64,000 bases of DNA from the NCBI GenBank assembly GCA_012295275.1, contig CM022673.1, positions 14,673,288 through 14,737,287 of the forward strand, in the 5' to 3' direction. The notes beneath the pieces are model-generated. The model saw nothing but the letters and a program-made list of their open reading frames with translations, had not been told where the DNA came from and did not search any database. The position numbers and the translations under genes were made by a program. Below, piece by piece: positions 1 to 14,828 of this stretch. How positions within the stretch are numbered: the stretch's first letter is position 1; every line of letters starts with the position of its first letter. Origin of the DNA: Chrysomallon squamiferum. Lineage: Eukaryota; Mollusca; Gastropoda; Neomphalida; Peltospiridae.

Positions 1-1202
1 AGAAGTTAATAAATAAAAAATAAAACACTAATCAATATCTAAATGAATGACTATTTGTTTAATCAACATTATACGAATGCTATTAGATTGTGATTTTAAA
101 ATAATTGAATGTGAGAGAAAAAATATATATTACACTATTGGATATACTAGATTAAAGCAAAAGTGACAATACAATATGTAATATACCAAACGTCATATGA
201 AACAAGAAATTTATTTCTCTAAAGAACATGTATATAAAATAAAATTTAAACAGTGTTTTCTTTATTCGTTATTTAACCCAGATGATGAATTCTCTTAGTG
301 ACAGTGTGTAAAAATCTGGAGATTTTTATTGTTTTAAAAGTGATGTTTTAATTGTAGAACATAAATGTACGCAGGTATGGTTATGTAGTCATTGCTCTCA
401 GAAGATAAAGATAAACAGTAAAATGGAACTCATCACATCAAACTTACATAAATAACATATTCTGCCTTGTCTTTCAATATTAAACTATCTTCCTAAATCT
501 ATATGAAGTTTGACATTTTAACATAATATTCTAGCATTTTTGTATTAGCAATTTTAACAGATTATGTTCTAAATTAAATTAATGCTTATACATTCTACAG
601 TAAACACTTAGATGACTCAATTTTATCACCATTCTAGTTTTGCTAAGAACTGATCAAGAACAACTTTTACTAAATGGATTAAACAACAACCCGCGCCTAC
701 AGGAAGGTGAAATTTTTAACAGAACACAAGCTAACTGATTAACCATCAGCTAATGGAAGTAACATATTTACTGACATTAAAAACTATATTTCTTAAATAG
801 CAGACAAGGATCTTTTAAAGAACTTTCTCACAGACAGGAAAGTATTTATAATGGTACTTGCTAGAGGAAACACTGGGAACTGGCTGGAATGGGAAATAAC
901 AAAAAGAAATACAAGTTTTAAACAAAATCACTTTCAGATTTAAGGTACTAACTAAAAAAGGAAAAAAGATCAATATCAGTGATCCACAGACATGTGTTGT
1001 CAGTAACAAAGAAAATATTTTACTTTCACTTTCTTTCACTCTACATCATGGTTCCAGTCTGCCAGTTTCAGTTTGATCAATTGAAATGCACTGAAAACAT
1101 GGTCAATGTATTTTTATATGACATCTGTTCTCAATGATCCTAACTTACAAGCATTAAAAATAACTTTTTCCCAAACAACCAGAAACAGATACATTACCTG
1201 AA

Positions 1203-1330
1203 CCATTAACTACAAACCTTTCTAAGTGATAAATACAGAAATAAATAGAACAGAAACATTAACTACAAATCTTTCTAGGTGATAAATACAGAAATAAATA
1301 CAAAAGAAACATTTAACTATGAATTTCTCT
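1203..1330. repeat. Short tandem repeat, about 60-bp unit, two copies plus a partial third
   Basis: GAAACATTAACTACAAA..CTTTCTA(A/G)GTGATAAATACAG is repeated with few changes, and a degraded third copy follows. It lies in the ADAM intron. The rest of 1-1769 is AT-rich intron in which I see no exon. Confidence 0.7.
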
Positions 1331-1769
1331 GAGACTTTCTCGTAACAAAAACAAACAAAATTTTATCCTCAAAATCATAAAAACATATTGTTGTTGAACT
1401 ATCTACAGACTAGTGATGGTTCTGCTTTAACTTATCACATGGGAAGCAAGCATTTAGGAATGGATAGCTATGCCATCTATTTATGAAAATTAACAGAAAG
1501 CACACATTTAAAGACTCATGAAAGAAACATATACGAAGACAGGCAGAGTATAGGTCTATGTTTGACAGGTTCAGTATGTTAAAAATGCATTCATTCATGT
1601 CCTACATGTTGCATTGTATCATGCAATAATAAAATTTAACATACAAAAATGATTTTGGTGGGATTGTTTCAAACTGTGTCAAAAGACAGGATCATGCTTA
1701 CACTTCAGAAGTGTTTTGATCAGAAATCTGCTGTTGAATGGCTATAAAATAAAAACTGTTTTCACTCAC

Positions 1770-2073
1770 CCCTTCATCACCTCCTAACATAGGCTGGATC
1801 ACATAGGTCTCATTGTGCATCTGTATCACACCCCTAAAACAAACACTCTCTTCATAAACAAAAGTATTCTTCATTGTTTTGGATTGTTTTACCAAATTAA
1901 GCACAACTAATAATTAATGCTGTTTTAACTAATCTAACATTTCAATTTTTAAAAAATAAAAAAATAAAAGAAGTATATTATTTATGTTTCAACTGTTTAT
2001 TTACTACTTTAGGGGATTTTTAATTTTATTTTTGATCTTTTATTCTTATTTATTTTATTTTGGGGGTTTTTTT

Positions 2074-2128
<55 letters not shown>

Positions 2129-5100
2129 TTTTAATTTTACTGTTATTATTATTTTTATTTATTTTTTATATTTTTCTTTGGAAGGCTGAGGGAATAATTT
2201 TTTGTCTATTTTTAGATCATAGAGAAATTATTTTATTTATTTCCAGAGATAAAAAAATTGACTGCATGCTGAGAAACCTCATTTCACAAAACTAATACAA
2301 CATTCACAGCTGTTGTATCCCCTACTGACACAAACCTGTATCTAATACTCGTAGAAGAAAGAAGATTGAGAAAAAAAAAAAAAAAAAAAAAAGTATAAAA
2401 ACATCTTCCCCATAATTTACAAATCATGTTTACTTTTAACTTTTATTCTTATTTTAATGAAGTACTTTGTTCTTTTAATTAAAATTATTATGATTTTTGT
2501 ACATCCAGCTAATCAAATTAATTGTTTATTTCTAATTTTATATTTCAATACAATAATCTTAATTCAACTGCTAATCTTTTCAAAGTAATTATTATTTCTT
2601 TTTTTATTAATTCAGATATTAAAACAATTATTTAAAAATTCAATATTTTTAGTCTGTTTCTCAGTGAACATTTAACTAAATGAATCTCTGTATTTTCTGT
2701 TTCAGGACTTACACTTTGTTATTCCTGTGTGAAAAAGATATCAACTAAACTATTTATAATTTTTATTTATTATCATTTTAAAGTACCTGATTCCACTACA
2801 GGTGCTAACAGCAACACTGGACCAATCATCTCTCTTCACGTAACCATGGTAATAACAATGTTCCACCGTCTGAAAAAAATAAAATTATTTTCAGCTATTT
2901 AATAATTTACTATAATAATATTAAAAAACATTCTAAGAGTAAATGTTATTTTTATGTGAAAAAAGTAGAGTAATTACAGTTTATTATTACTGTTTTATTA
3001 TTATTATTTTATTATTATTATTATTATTTTTTTTTTATTATTATTATTTAATTTTCAGTGAAAACAGCTACACAGAAGAAAAACATAAAACTTAGATTTT
3101 AATTTTAGTCAAGAGACAAAGCAGAACAAAAAATAAAAATGTTTAATTTTTGTTTGCTTTTGTCTTAAAGGAAAAATAGGGAAAAGTATTAATATATTAT
3201 CGTGTATATCAGTGCAAAGCACTATGAAAATTATTCTTTTTATTAACAGATTACAAGCATATTACATACTAACAAAGTACAATTAACATACACTTTACCA
3301 AAAACACATACTGGATTATGTCTACTGTTTACATATATGTAAAATGCTGCTAACAAGAACAAACTGTGTGATATGTTGCTATGACAACCATGACTGTAGT
3401 ATCAAACATCTTTATACCTGATTAGGTTTACAACAGCTGTCAAACTTACATAAATCAGTTCAGAAACATAAACTATACAAAAAAACAGTTTTTGAAAGTT
3501 TCCAATCTTTTGGAGATGTTGCGGCTGTTCTTTTCCAGTTAAGTTTGAAGTATTGTTGCTGTTACTGTTTTGTTTTTGGGTTTTTTTTAAATTTATGTTC
3601 TGTGATGTCGAAATTGTATAGGGTTTATTATTATTAGTAGTAGTAGTAGTAATAGTAGTAATAGTAGTAGTATTGTATATATTATACTGACAGTTATTGA
3701 CTTGTTAAAATATGATTTATATTTTAAATAATTATTATCAAAATAAATAAGTAAATAAAACATTGTTAATACTATCTGTTTTATTCTTGTTGCACATAGT
3801 AGGTAAGTCTCAGTTGTCATCAGTAACCTAAGATGTTTTCACCTTGTGACACAGGTGTGGTTAAAACAGATCAAAGCTCTCAGTTCTTTTTCAAACTATT
3901 TACCTGAGCTACTTCTCAAATAATATACAGTCAAAATCTGACAAAGTATTATAGGATATCAAAACACTTGGGAATGTTTTGTATTTTGAAAATTTTGAGA
4001 TTTTTTAATATAAGGATGTAACAAGATAACAAGATTTAAGTCTAAACACAAATTGCATTTAAGTTTATACATAACATGCAGAATTTTCTGCATAATATTT
4101 TTAATAATTTCATTCATGAAATGAAGTTAATGTTTGCTAAATCATCTAAAAGCTGTAAGATATCACCAAAGGTCACAAAAGATTCTGGATTTCCAAATTT
4201 CACATAAGGAATCCTCAACCTGTGTCTCTAAAGATTAGTTATGTGTGGGATTAAATGACAGAATCGTAAAATATTTTACTGTCAAAATGAATTATATTTT
4301 ACATGCTGTTTTTACATCACCATTATACATGAACTCAGAAAGATTTATTCTGTGCAGAGAAACCAGAATTTTGGCTTTATCTCTCTTTTTTTTAAACATT
4401 TAAGAATATCTGGATTTTTCCCCCATTGAATGAGATGTGAAAAATTACAAATGACATAGAAAGATGAATCTAAAAGTTAAATATCTAGTTATTTTTTGAT
4501 TGAAGTAAAACATAAAATCTAATTACTGGCCTGTTTACAAAATTAAAAAGCACCAAAAAGTGAAAAATTATCATGCAGGAATAATAAAGAAAAATATTTC
4601 AAAATGGACACAGTCTTGTCATAATCATTCAGACAGTTTGTTCCTGTTTTCGCTCCATGTTCTCATTCTCTGTTCTAACTCATTCTCTCTTCATCTCTGA
4701 GTGGTAATAAATTTGCTGGCATGAAATCATCTAAACACATTGCCCCAGTTGTTATTAAGATCAGCGTGTATCACAAATCACAGATAACATGAAGAGGTTT
4801 TTCACTAGCTCAGGCATTCTGTTTCTTTCCTTTTTTTTTTTTTGGTTACTGAGGATGTTCTGGGATAAAAAAAAAGAAAATGCATAGTATGTGCCTCATT
4901 CACTGTTTTTTTTTTTTTTTTTTGATATTGGGATGATTTTTTATATCATTTAAAATGGGGGGGTTTGGGGGGATTTGTTTTTCTTTATGTATCTTTTAAT
5001 AATTTTAATTTTAATAATATTTCTTTTTATTTTATTATTTAAGTTATTACTATTATTTCTTTTATTATTATTATTATTTTTTTTTAAATATTTAACACTT

Positions 5101-5741
5101 ATTTGTAGTTCTTTTTGGAAAGAGTGCAAAAATATGCAACATTAGGAATAAATTCACTGCACATACAAAATATTAACATATAATATGCATAGAGAAAGAG
5201 AAAAATGCACTTATACAATATCTTTACATATTTTGATCATGTTTTTATTTTATAAATCATGAAAAAGAATTTCCCAAAATACAATGGCTTATCAGATTCA
5301 TCAGTTTAAAATAAATGTAATGTTCCTTTTGTTTGATTTCAAATCTGTATTGAGTATGTAATTGTTGAAAGATATTACAAATTCAGTTCAGCTTCTACAT
5401 AAAGCATAGCTAGCTTTTTATTATTCAACTCTGAAAAGAAAGACAAATCAAATAGAGCTGTGTAATAACAGAGATTATCTGTGTCCAGCATACAGGAGTA
5501 TCGATTGAACCAGACATCCACTGAGTAATTCATAATTCAACATTAAACTGTGTATTTAGACTGGAAAAAATGACTTTACATAACAGAGTTTAATTCTGTA
5601 CTGATTGAATTTCAATGTTTATATTAATAATTATACATTGTTTCCTATGCCTCTAATCAATTTATCACAGTATAATACACAATTATATCACCTATGTTTA
5701 TACACCATAAATGATATAATAAAATCCTGGGCTGTACAGTG

Positions 5742-5817
<76 letters not shown>

Positions 5818-5909
5818 GTATGCAGACACACACTTAATTTACCTTACATTAAATTAACAGTCATGTGTAGCTGAATTACCTTTCTATTTTATTTACACAC
5901 AATTTATAT

Positions 5910-5952
<43 letters not shown>

Positions 5953-8698
5953 CACACAAAAATAAACCCACTTTTAAAACACCCTACACCCATAAAAAAT
6001 ATGTATACAATAAGATGTCTGATTATGTTTGATTAGTGATGTTCTAAATCTTGAATGATGTAATATAAATTAAAATAATATTTAAAATTTCATCATAATT
6101 TACATATGGCTGTGTGTGAATTGAGTATACATGTTTAATATTAATTTTAAAATGTTTACAGGAAAATGACTGCTCTGCAGATGAATGAGTAACAGAAAAA
6201 AACATCAAAGAGAAAAACAAACTTGAAGTTTTGAAAGGTGTTTACTGCAAATAGAATATGTATATGTAATTTATTTAATGTGAAATCAATTATATAAAAA
6301 AAAACATTTTAGTAAAAGACAACAACTGACATGTTATGTAACTAATGTTAATGGAGTGCAACCAACTTAACTGTAAACAAAAATGTCAAAATTGTACTAT
6401 TCCTTCAATCATACTTAAAGTTCTAAATTATAAAAAAAGGAGGTTTACAAAAAAAATGAAAAAGATTTTTAAAAAATAAGAATATTATTACTGGTGTTAT
6501 TATTAAATTTTTTAATAAACAAAAATTCTGAAAATGCCAGGAGCTATAAACAAGTTTGGTCTGTATTCTGTAAAGAATCTAGAGACTATTTTATAAGAAA
6601 GTTTGTACTGTCAGATAAGCAGGTTTAAAAACTCAGATTGATTTGTGCGATGGTGGAGTGACACAGAGCGTGTAACTAAATTAACAGCAGACAGTGAATT
6701 CAGCTGATGCTTCCACCATCCGCCCCAGGGAAATAAAAGTGTAAACACTTCTAACAAATTAACCCACCAGTTGACCATTTGTGCAGAAAGTAAGAGAAGC
6801 CATTAGAAAGCCATCTATGAGAAGTGCACAAGATGAGAAAAAGAAGCAGCTATGTTGTGTACCGGGAGAGCTGAGGTGGGTTTGTGTTTGATACAGAAAC
6901 CAGACAATAAGCATTAAGAAAAAAATTGCAGCAGTGTTAGATGTTGGTAGAGATGGAGGGTTAGAACTGATAGAGAAATGAAGTAATAAGTATAGGTAAG
7001 CAGTGATGAAGAAACAAGGTAATGAGGCATGTAGGAACTCTTGTACACACTCTCTGTGTGGCAAGTCGTAACCAGCCTGACTGAAAGAGACAGCTTTATC
7101 TACACATAAACAAATTAGCCTCTCTGAATTCCAAATAAATTCATTTCATCTATTTATGTAAGGCTTAAATGCAAAAAATATATATTAATATCACGTAACC
7201 AGACAATTTATTTTGATAGAATATTTCTTATAATTCATGAAAGTTATTATATTTTACTTTATAACCAAAACCAAACTTGTTCAAAACAGTTATCAGTGCT
7301 GCAGATAAACACAGCAAAAGCAGAGGAAGGGCATCTGATGGGTTAACTCAGGAATGTAAAGGGTTAACTGATATCAAAAAAGGGGTCAAACAGAAGGAAG
7401 TCTGTAAGAATGTTTGCTCATTAGCTTAATGAATGCAAGACATGACTGGCAACTGAACAATTATGTAAAGATGATTAGCACATACAAGGTGAGATACATA
7501 CTGGCTATACATAGTAACTGCACCATCTGTGCATGCATTACTGTAACATGCTTCTTGAAAATCAACAGTTTAAAAAGTGTCTTATCGCACTTCAGAGAAA
7601 AATTGATAGTGTAAAGCCATAAACATTTTATTTAATATGGTAATATGAGGAGATAGGCAATGTAAAGACAGGAAAGGGAAGAAGCTAAAGTCAGTGGAGT
7701 AAAGTCAAAAAATATTAAAGAGATTGGAAAAAGTTATGAAAAAATAACTGAAAGACTATGTTACAATGTCAGTGTGCAATGTTTCTCATTTCATACTTGA
7801 GAATTACAATTTATTTCATTTTGTATATTTAGTTTATTTCATTTTCTAAATAGTCAGTTATTAAATACATTTTTCTGAGCTCCATATGGCATTAACAAAA
7901 AGATATGAAAATAATGGTTTCCAGTTAAAAAAAACAATAGCAATTAAAAAAAACTGTTTGTAAACAAAGAACAATTACCTTTTACCATTTCATACTGCAG
8001 AACAAAACAGCATGATTTATATAGATATTTAAAAAAAAAATGCAATTAGCAGATTTACTGGGGATTCTTTTTGGGAGGAAATGTTATTTTCTGTGAGCTT
8101 CAGTTTCATGTTAAAGTGATAGCAATGAAACAAATAAAATTTTAATAAATGTTCAAATCTAAGCAGGTATTTAGTTTGAAAGATTCACAAGAAATATTTT
8201 TAAATATTTTACTTTACAGCCTGAGAAAAACTTATTAAAAACTGAAGTTTTTGTTCTCTGTGTTAAAACTGTATACAAATAAACATTAAAATACACAATA
8301 AGCTGTTGAGTGTGTGTGTGTGTGTGTGTGTGGTGAGCTGTCTGTGTACATGCACTGAGTGTATGTATGTTAATAATTATATTTGTTGTGTATTTATGAC
8401 TCTGTAAATATATGTGTCTTCATATTTGCATGTAAAATAGGTTTATGATCAATGTAAGGAATTAAGGAATTATACCTAAACCACAAAAATGTTTCTGTAA
8501 AAACAATTTAATAGTTTTCTGTTTTTGCTATCTTATTACAGCACCTTGACAAATGTCTTTAAGATTTCATATTTGGACATCTTCCCAAATACAAATTAAC
8601 ATCCAAAACAAGCAAAAAAATACCACACACAAAAAAAAAAAAAAAGTGAATAAAAATTATATCTATGAAAGGAAAATGAACAGGAAGAAATGTATGCT

Positions 8699-8760
<62 letters not shown>

Positions 8761-11700
8761 TCCCAAACACACAATCACACACATACACACAAAAAACACC
8801 CAAATACACACAAAAACACTTACAAATAGATACAAAAACATGTACAAACAGATACAAAACCACACACATACACATACACCCACAAAAAATCTTAACAGTT
8901 ATTTTTACACAAATTCATAAACTTACCTTGGTAATAACTTGCTGGTTTCCTTCCTGGTAGTGTTTCACCTTTATACCTGCTGACAACAGTGCACTGAAAA
9001 AATACAATTATCAAAACTGAATGGTTTGAAGTAACTAAAGTTTTTTTCATTTACTCTTTTACCCTGAAGATAACAATAAGACTGCTGTTAGTGACAAAAA
9101 AAGTTTAAATTTAATTAATTTTTTTCAATACTTTTGTTAAAAAGAAGAAAGAGAATGCATGTTAACTTAGATGTACTTGTCAGAACCCCAAAAATACAAT
9201 TCTAGTAATTTAAAAACAAATTTCTCTTTGTTAAATTTCAGTTACACAAGCAAATTCTGTAATACACCTTATGTTGTACTTGTCAGAGTGTACCGAATTT
9301 TCTTTCAAGTTCTTTAAAAATAATGTGAAATTTCAAAAAAAAAAAATAATAATAATAACAAAATGATGTCCAACAAAAAAGAAAAAGGAAAAAAAAGCAA
9401 TAAATGTAAATAAATTATTAGCAATTGCCCACTATGAGACTTAATAAACTAATTAGTATCAGGTACAAGAATTTTCCTATCTGTATTTTAAAAATAAAAG
9501 TTTTATGCTAACTATTTTAGATATACCAAATCACTTGTTGTGTATTCAGTATTCCAGTAAATATAACAAAGGACTATTCAAAGAGTACTCATGTGATGAA
9601 CAAAGTAAATAACAATGAATTTGAAATTTTCCTCATGAAGCAGCCACGGTTAAAAAAGAGTTAAAACCAAAGAGGAAGCCAATGCCATCACAAACCTCTC
9701 TGAGTAATTAACTCTGACAGAAGCTCAACTAATAAGTTTCAACATGTCTTAGTTAAGCTGGAAACCATGTCAAACATTTCTCAGCTAGGCTGCTTATGTC
9801 AATTGTCAGCTGTTGATACAGTTGTTACATATTTATTTGTTTCAAAACTCTTAAATAATTTCTATGATATCCTGGTACATCTGTTACATAGAAGTCTTTT
9901 GATACAATCTTTTTTCTGTCTTTCTTTCTTTTGTTTTCTTTTTTTCAAGTTCCAAATAATTTTCTTTCTCTAAAAACTAAACATCCTTTATTTTACAACT
10001 ATCCAAACAGAAAAATTTAATATAATGCATCCAAATACAATGATTTTAGAAACAGTTCTTAATTATAAGAAATCAAATCTGAACTAACATACAGTACCAA
10101 AGCACAAAGGTGTAGAGTGTAAAATTACTGTCAAAAATGTAAACACAACAAATTTTATCACAAACAAGTAATACACTTACTCATTCTTCTCAAGTTTGAT
10201 CTTGTATTTTTTGCCATCAAGCACCAACTGAAGGGTTACATGCTTGTAGTGCTCATGAGTACCCTGAAAATAAAACATTTACAATAATAAATGAACAAAA
10301 TATAGAGAACATTAATAAAATTATTATTCCTCATCTACTATTTTTCATTTCATTAATACTGTGTTATATTCAGAACTCAAATTCTGTAGTATGTTGTTTA
10401 TGAAAACAAAATATATTACATGTTATGTAATTAAAAGTACTTACATGATGTCTGACTTTGTGCTCCTTGGTAGATATGGCGACAAGTTCATTTTTGCGGA
10501 TTTGTTTTGGGAAGACAATCTGGTATGGGCGAGGGATTGTGTGAAGGAGAACACGATTGTATTCATACTCATCCAGCAGTCTCCTGACATCTCGACCTAA
10601 ATATAAATATAATCTGTTAAACATTACATCTCTATCTGAATATGCAGTTTACCTAACTTATTTAAAATTACTCCTAGCTGACGTACTCATCCAACAATCT
10701 CCTGACATCTCGGCCTAAATATAAATTTATTGATTTAAATATCTGTTAAATGTTACCTCTGCATCTAAATATAATATTTACCTACATTATTTAAATTTAC
10801 TCCAATATGAGTTATTCATCCAATATGCTTTTAATATCACATCTAACTCATCATTTTAAATATATGTTACACACAGTGGTATATCCGTAACTGAATACAC
10901 TTTGTTATATATAAATAGTAAAATTGTCTAGAACGTGGAAGTGCAGTTCATTACAACTGGTACATGAATATTAAATATTTAAATCTTTCCTATTAGTCTA
11001 AGGATACTCAAAACATTTGTGCACAACAAAAATTTTATTTTACAAAGGACATTAATTTGTTTGACTAAAATAGAATATGAAAGTCACTAAGTGTTTATAT
11101 CAATGGCATTTATAAACAGAAGTTTAAATGAATATTTTATATTAATAAATTAATACAATCTGTTCAACATGAAGTTGATGAACCATATAGTGAATACAGT
11201 GGAATTTTTTTATGATATAACACCTAGTTGATATATAAATTAAATAAATAAATTGATGATTAGTTTCTGTTAGAGTGAAATCAAACATTAACAGATGATG
11301 TCTAATTTGTAAACTAATTAGTGTCAGTCTGGCTAATGACTGACAGGTACAAGTGAGAGATAAATAAAGTGTTAACAGTTCTCATACAGAACTTCTTTGT
11401 TGTCAAAGTGAAACAAAAATCTTGCAGCTCTATCTAGATCTGTGTTTTTTACACATCTGTCTGACTGGAAACATTCAGTGCATGTACATCTGCGTGCAAG
11501 TTATTTTATTTATAATCTTCTGAGCAGCTTTATCCAGAATTTTTCTTTCTTTTAAAACTCTTTTAAATCTTTTTATATGCTTAAATTGCTAAATATTTAA
11601 ATATAAAAAAAAAAAATTAAATATTTCTTATGACCTTGTTGAAAAACTTGCTATAGTATAATAATGTAATTATAAATTTTCTTTTTTTATATATAATATA

Positions 11701-13451
11701 ATGTGTAACTTTTTAAGCATTTAGTGCATGGATATCTGAATGCCAATGATTATATTTATAATGTTCTAAACAAATGGCTGTATTTCAGATAACTTTCTAA
11801 TAAAGTTCTTTATTTAGTAATGTCACATTTTGCCTTAATGTTAAATGGTGCACTGATCTGAATTTTTTTTTTCTTCTTCAAAATTAAATTCATTATAAAA
11901 TAAATTAGTGTTAACTGATGATAAGGAATAATTCAGTATGATACCTTATTGAAATTAATATTTTTATAGCTGTTTCGATGTTGATGTACACAAAGTAAAA
12001 ATAACATATTAGCTGTGTATTAACTAATTATACTGGTATATTAGCAGTGACACAAATTACAAATTACAACAGAAATAATTAAAACTAAACAAAAAATAAT
12101 AATAATAATAAATTTCAAAAATACAATAAAAACATATTTTTTAAAAATAACAAAACAGATGAAGTATTTCAAAGTAATTTGATAGGTATTTGCATGCTTT
12201 GTTGTTCTTGTTGTCTTGTTAACTTGTAAAATAAAGAACAAGAAAAAAAAGAAAAAGATCATCTTAAACAACATCTACAGAAACTTTATAACAAACACCA
12301 GTAATGTGCATTTGTGCAAAACACATTACTTACTGAAGAAAAAACACAACAAATGTGAGTTCAAAAGATACCTACAATTATCTTTTTTATAATTCTAAAT
12401 GTATGTCTACCTACTTTTAACAGAACTGATATCAAAGAAGTATCTACATAAATCATCTGCTGTTTTGAAGCTATACATAAAATGAGATTTATATCAAACA
12501 GCAGACAAAATGGCTGTTTATAATTAGCCTGACAATATCTTATCCATATTTACTAAAACTCAAATGATTTAACCACTCAAGACTCATTTTCAATAATTAT
12601 AACAATTATAAATCATACAATCCTTGTAACTAGCTTAGCTGTTACCTCAAGTAATTAGTTTTAAAGTATTTTATTATCCCATGTAACAAGCATTGCTGTT
12701 ATCTCAGGTAATTAACTTTATACTTACCCCATATAAATTATAATGAGCTTTATAATTACCTCAAGTAATTAGCTTTTATAGTCATAGTACTTAAATCTCC
12801 AGTTAGGTTATTACATTAAAATCTATGCACAGCAACTGTGTTAATTAACAGATAATTTATAATTTATTAATACATGCAAAAAAAAAAAAAAAAATTAAAA
12901 TTAAAAACAATAAAATTATAAATACAAATATTGAAATAATAATAACAATAATAACTTTCTCTCTTTCTCTCTCTCTCTCTCTCTGACATAAGAAAATATA
13001 AATATTTCTATTTAGATCGGTTACTCATTAAGTTTTATGTTTAACGATCGACATGAAATGAAACAGATAAAATAGCAACAAAAAGAAGAAAAAGAAAGAA
13101 AGAAAGCCGACCAGGAACCCTAAATGGGCCTCACAGTAAAGAAAACAAATGCGGTTTTTCTACTAGTTATATGCATATCTGTATATATTTTTTATCGTAA
13201 ACTGGTATGAACTTTTATATGATGAAACAATGATCATGATAACTTTTCTCAAACAATATCATCCAGTACATAATAATAATAACATGATAGCGTGACTCAG
13301 TCAATGTACTACAAGCTAAACATTAACCCAAGCCGAAGGCAGACGTCAATTTTGGCTCTACTAAACAAAACTTACGTTGTCGCTTAGCTTCATGAAGACT
13401 CATAAAACTGCATAAGTATATCAGCACCAGTATTCCAATCGGATATTCCAT
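1770..13451 (-). CDS. ADAM-family metalloprotease, N-terminal part (signal peptide and prodomain), runs off left edge
   Basis: Six coding exons on the minus strand, in transcript order: 13376-13451, 10445-10596, 10181-10263, 8927-8993, 2787-2869, 1770-1833. All have GT/AG borders and the phase closes (525 nt, residues 1-175). Exon 1 encodes a hydrophobic signal peptide (MEYPIGILVLIYLCSF...) ending near a basic KRQRR. The rest matches the reprolysin-type ADAM prodomain: PYQIVFPKQI, VTLQLVLDGKKYKIKLEKN, the LLSAGIKVKHY stretch, then HCYYHGYV and AVSTCSGIRGVIQ with the prodomain cysteines, and NETYVIQP. ADAMs are membrane-anchored or secreted proteases that shed surface proteins; the prodomain keeps the enzyme latent. 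The Zn-binding HExxH, disintegrin and membrane parts would lie left of base 1, so activity cannot be judged. Closest in style to the ADAM9/12/19/28/33 group, but I cannot name the orthologue. Start is the first ATG giving a signal peptide. Confidence 0.88.
2074..2131. repeat. (TTTA)n microsatellite
   Basis: About 14 uninterrupted TTTA units in an ADAM intron (1834-2786). The apparent ORF across it is low-complexity. Confidence 0.9.
5742..5816. repeat. Compound (CT)n(CA)n microsatellite
   Basis: A run of CT units with one TTT interruption switches directly to CA units. Confidence 0.93.
5910..5952. repeat. (GATA)n microsatellite
   Basis: About 10 GATA units in an ADAM intron. Confidence 0.93.
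8309..8333. repeat. (GT)n microsatellite
   Basis: Twelve GT units in the ADAM intron. Confidence 0.85.
8702..8880. repeat. (CA)n microsatellite with a degenerate CA-rich tail
   Basis: About 28 perfect CA units to 8758, followed by imperfect CA-rich sequence. It ends about 45 bp from an ADAM exon and produces several spurious open frames on both strands. Confidence 0.93.
10565..10935 (-). repeat. Tandem duplication of the acceptor edge of ADAM coding exon 2
   Basis: Three successive units about 119-128 bp apart start near 10567, 10686 and 10814. Unit 1 is the real 5' edge of the exon (ACTCATCCAGCAGTCTCCTG on the plus strand) plus its upstream intron. Unit 2 differs at few positions in the edge, keeps an AG just before the copied exon sequence, and still reads RDVRRLLDEY on the minus strand. 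Unit 3 is badly decayed. Seen directly by comparing the three stretches. Confidence 0.8.
10936..13375 (-). other. ADAM intron 1, no gene seen
   Basis: Rest of the 2.8-kb first intron, AT-rich. It contains a short CT run at 12955-12984 and a roughly 65-70-bp tandem repeat near 12612-12785. Confidence 0.6.
12612..12785. repeat. Degenerate tandem repeat, about 65-70-bp unit, three copies
   Basis: The phrase GTAACNAGC...GCTGTTA(C/T)CTCA(A/G)GTAATTA recurs three times with drift. Confidence 0.55.
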
Positions 13452-14207
13452 ATCCTGTGCAGGTAGACTCCGTAATCATGTCATTTTGAGAAATTTTCTA
13501 AACAACAAAATCTGCCGTTCACATCAAAGCGACCTGTTTTGACAGAGCTGGCTTTAGTTAAACAGATTTCATAGCCACAGTTTCGTAGAAAACCATACAT
13601 CAAGGGAGGTAACTGTTTATGCTACTAAATGCTTTGTACGTTTAAGCGAGTGTAATTTAGACTTAATTTTCAGCAAAATATTTTAAAGATGGTTTTTCAC
13701 TAAAGTATTTTTTTTCCTGTTTTAAAATATATTTTTGTTGCTTTATAGTACATTAATATATATTCCGTTTAAAGAATTGCTAATACAAGTCGATAATACA
13801 TAAAATATTCATTTCTAAATAGTCATTTTAATTTCTCTAATTTCTATTTTATCTACTCGATGCGCTCTATTTTTTATTTAATAATACATTTAAAACTCGT
13901 ACAACCAGAGAATTTAAATTCTTTTATTTTTCTCAAATTTGTACATCAAAAATAACTGGCTATACGTTTGAAACGACCATCGTTACACAAAACAACAAGA
14001 AAATGAGGAAAGTTTTTAAATTTGTTATTATTTGCAAATGGTCTTTGTACTATTAAAGTGAATGAAAAATAATTAAATTACTTAAAATGAATTACAGAAA
14101 AATTAACAGGCACAAACAGTACAGCTAGCAGTGTAAATATATTAATACTTAACATCATCATCATTCTTGTTGTTGCAGCTGTTACTATTGTAGTTGCTCT
14201 TAAGGTG

Positions 14208-14210
<3 letters not shown>

Positions 14211-14266
<56 letters not shown>

Positions 14267-14267
14267 C
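14211..14267. repeat. (TTA)n microsatellite
   Basis: About 18 TTA units without interruption, intergenic. Confidence 0.93.
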
Positions 14268-14828
14268 TAGGACAAACGCTTATTATGTTCTAACTTGCTT
14301 TTTTTTATATCATTAACGACTGAAAAGTAAGAAAGATTCGTCAACAACAACAACAAAAAAAAATAATAATAATAATAATTACTTTCCTATTAGTTATTTC
14401 AGCAGTGTACTGCTATATTCTTGTTTGCAGAATATCAAAACTATTAAACAGACGACACAGTAACAACAAGTAAACATATTTTAAGAATAAACCTAACATA
14501 AATTTTCTAAAGTTAACTAGTAGTAAACAAATCAACCGTTACAAACGCGTGTATATTATATACATGGGTCAGTTACTTGTCATAGTGGATGTTCTAACTT
14601 GATATTTTGCGACGATGTGCTAAATGTTAGATGGATTTTTATAAAATATAAGTACCACTACAATGACTGACGCAAGTGGTTACAAAACTCATAAATAAAC
14701 TTTTACCCTGTTTAGTAATACATGGCAGCGGTTGTTTTTAAATTTTGTCTTCTACACATGTCATCGACTAAGATAGTATGCTTCAGTTTAAAAAAAAAAA
14801 AAAAAAAAAAAAAATTGAAAACGTACGA

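Larger units (their letters stand above)
2870..8926 (-). other. Large ADAM intron, no further gene seen
   Basis: About 6 kb of AT-rich sequence between two ADAM prodomain exons. It holds homopolymer runs, a CT/CA compound repeat, a GATA repeat and a CA repeat. An open frame on the minus strand near 6759-7064 has no recognisable motif or flanking splice logic, and I do not call it. Confidence 0.6.

Noticed and set aside
6759-7064. Minus-strand open frame of 101 codons inside an ADAM intron
   Set aside because: No recognisable domain, odd Ser/Phe-rich composition and no flanking exon logic. Kept out for lack of support.
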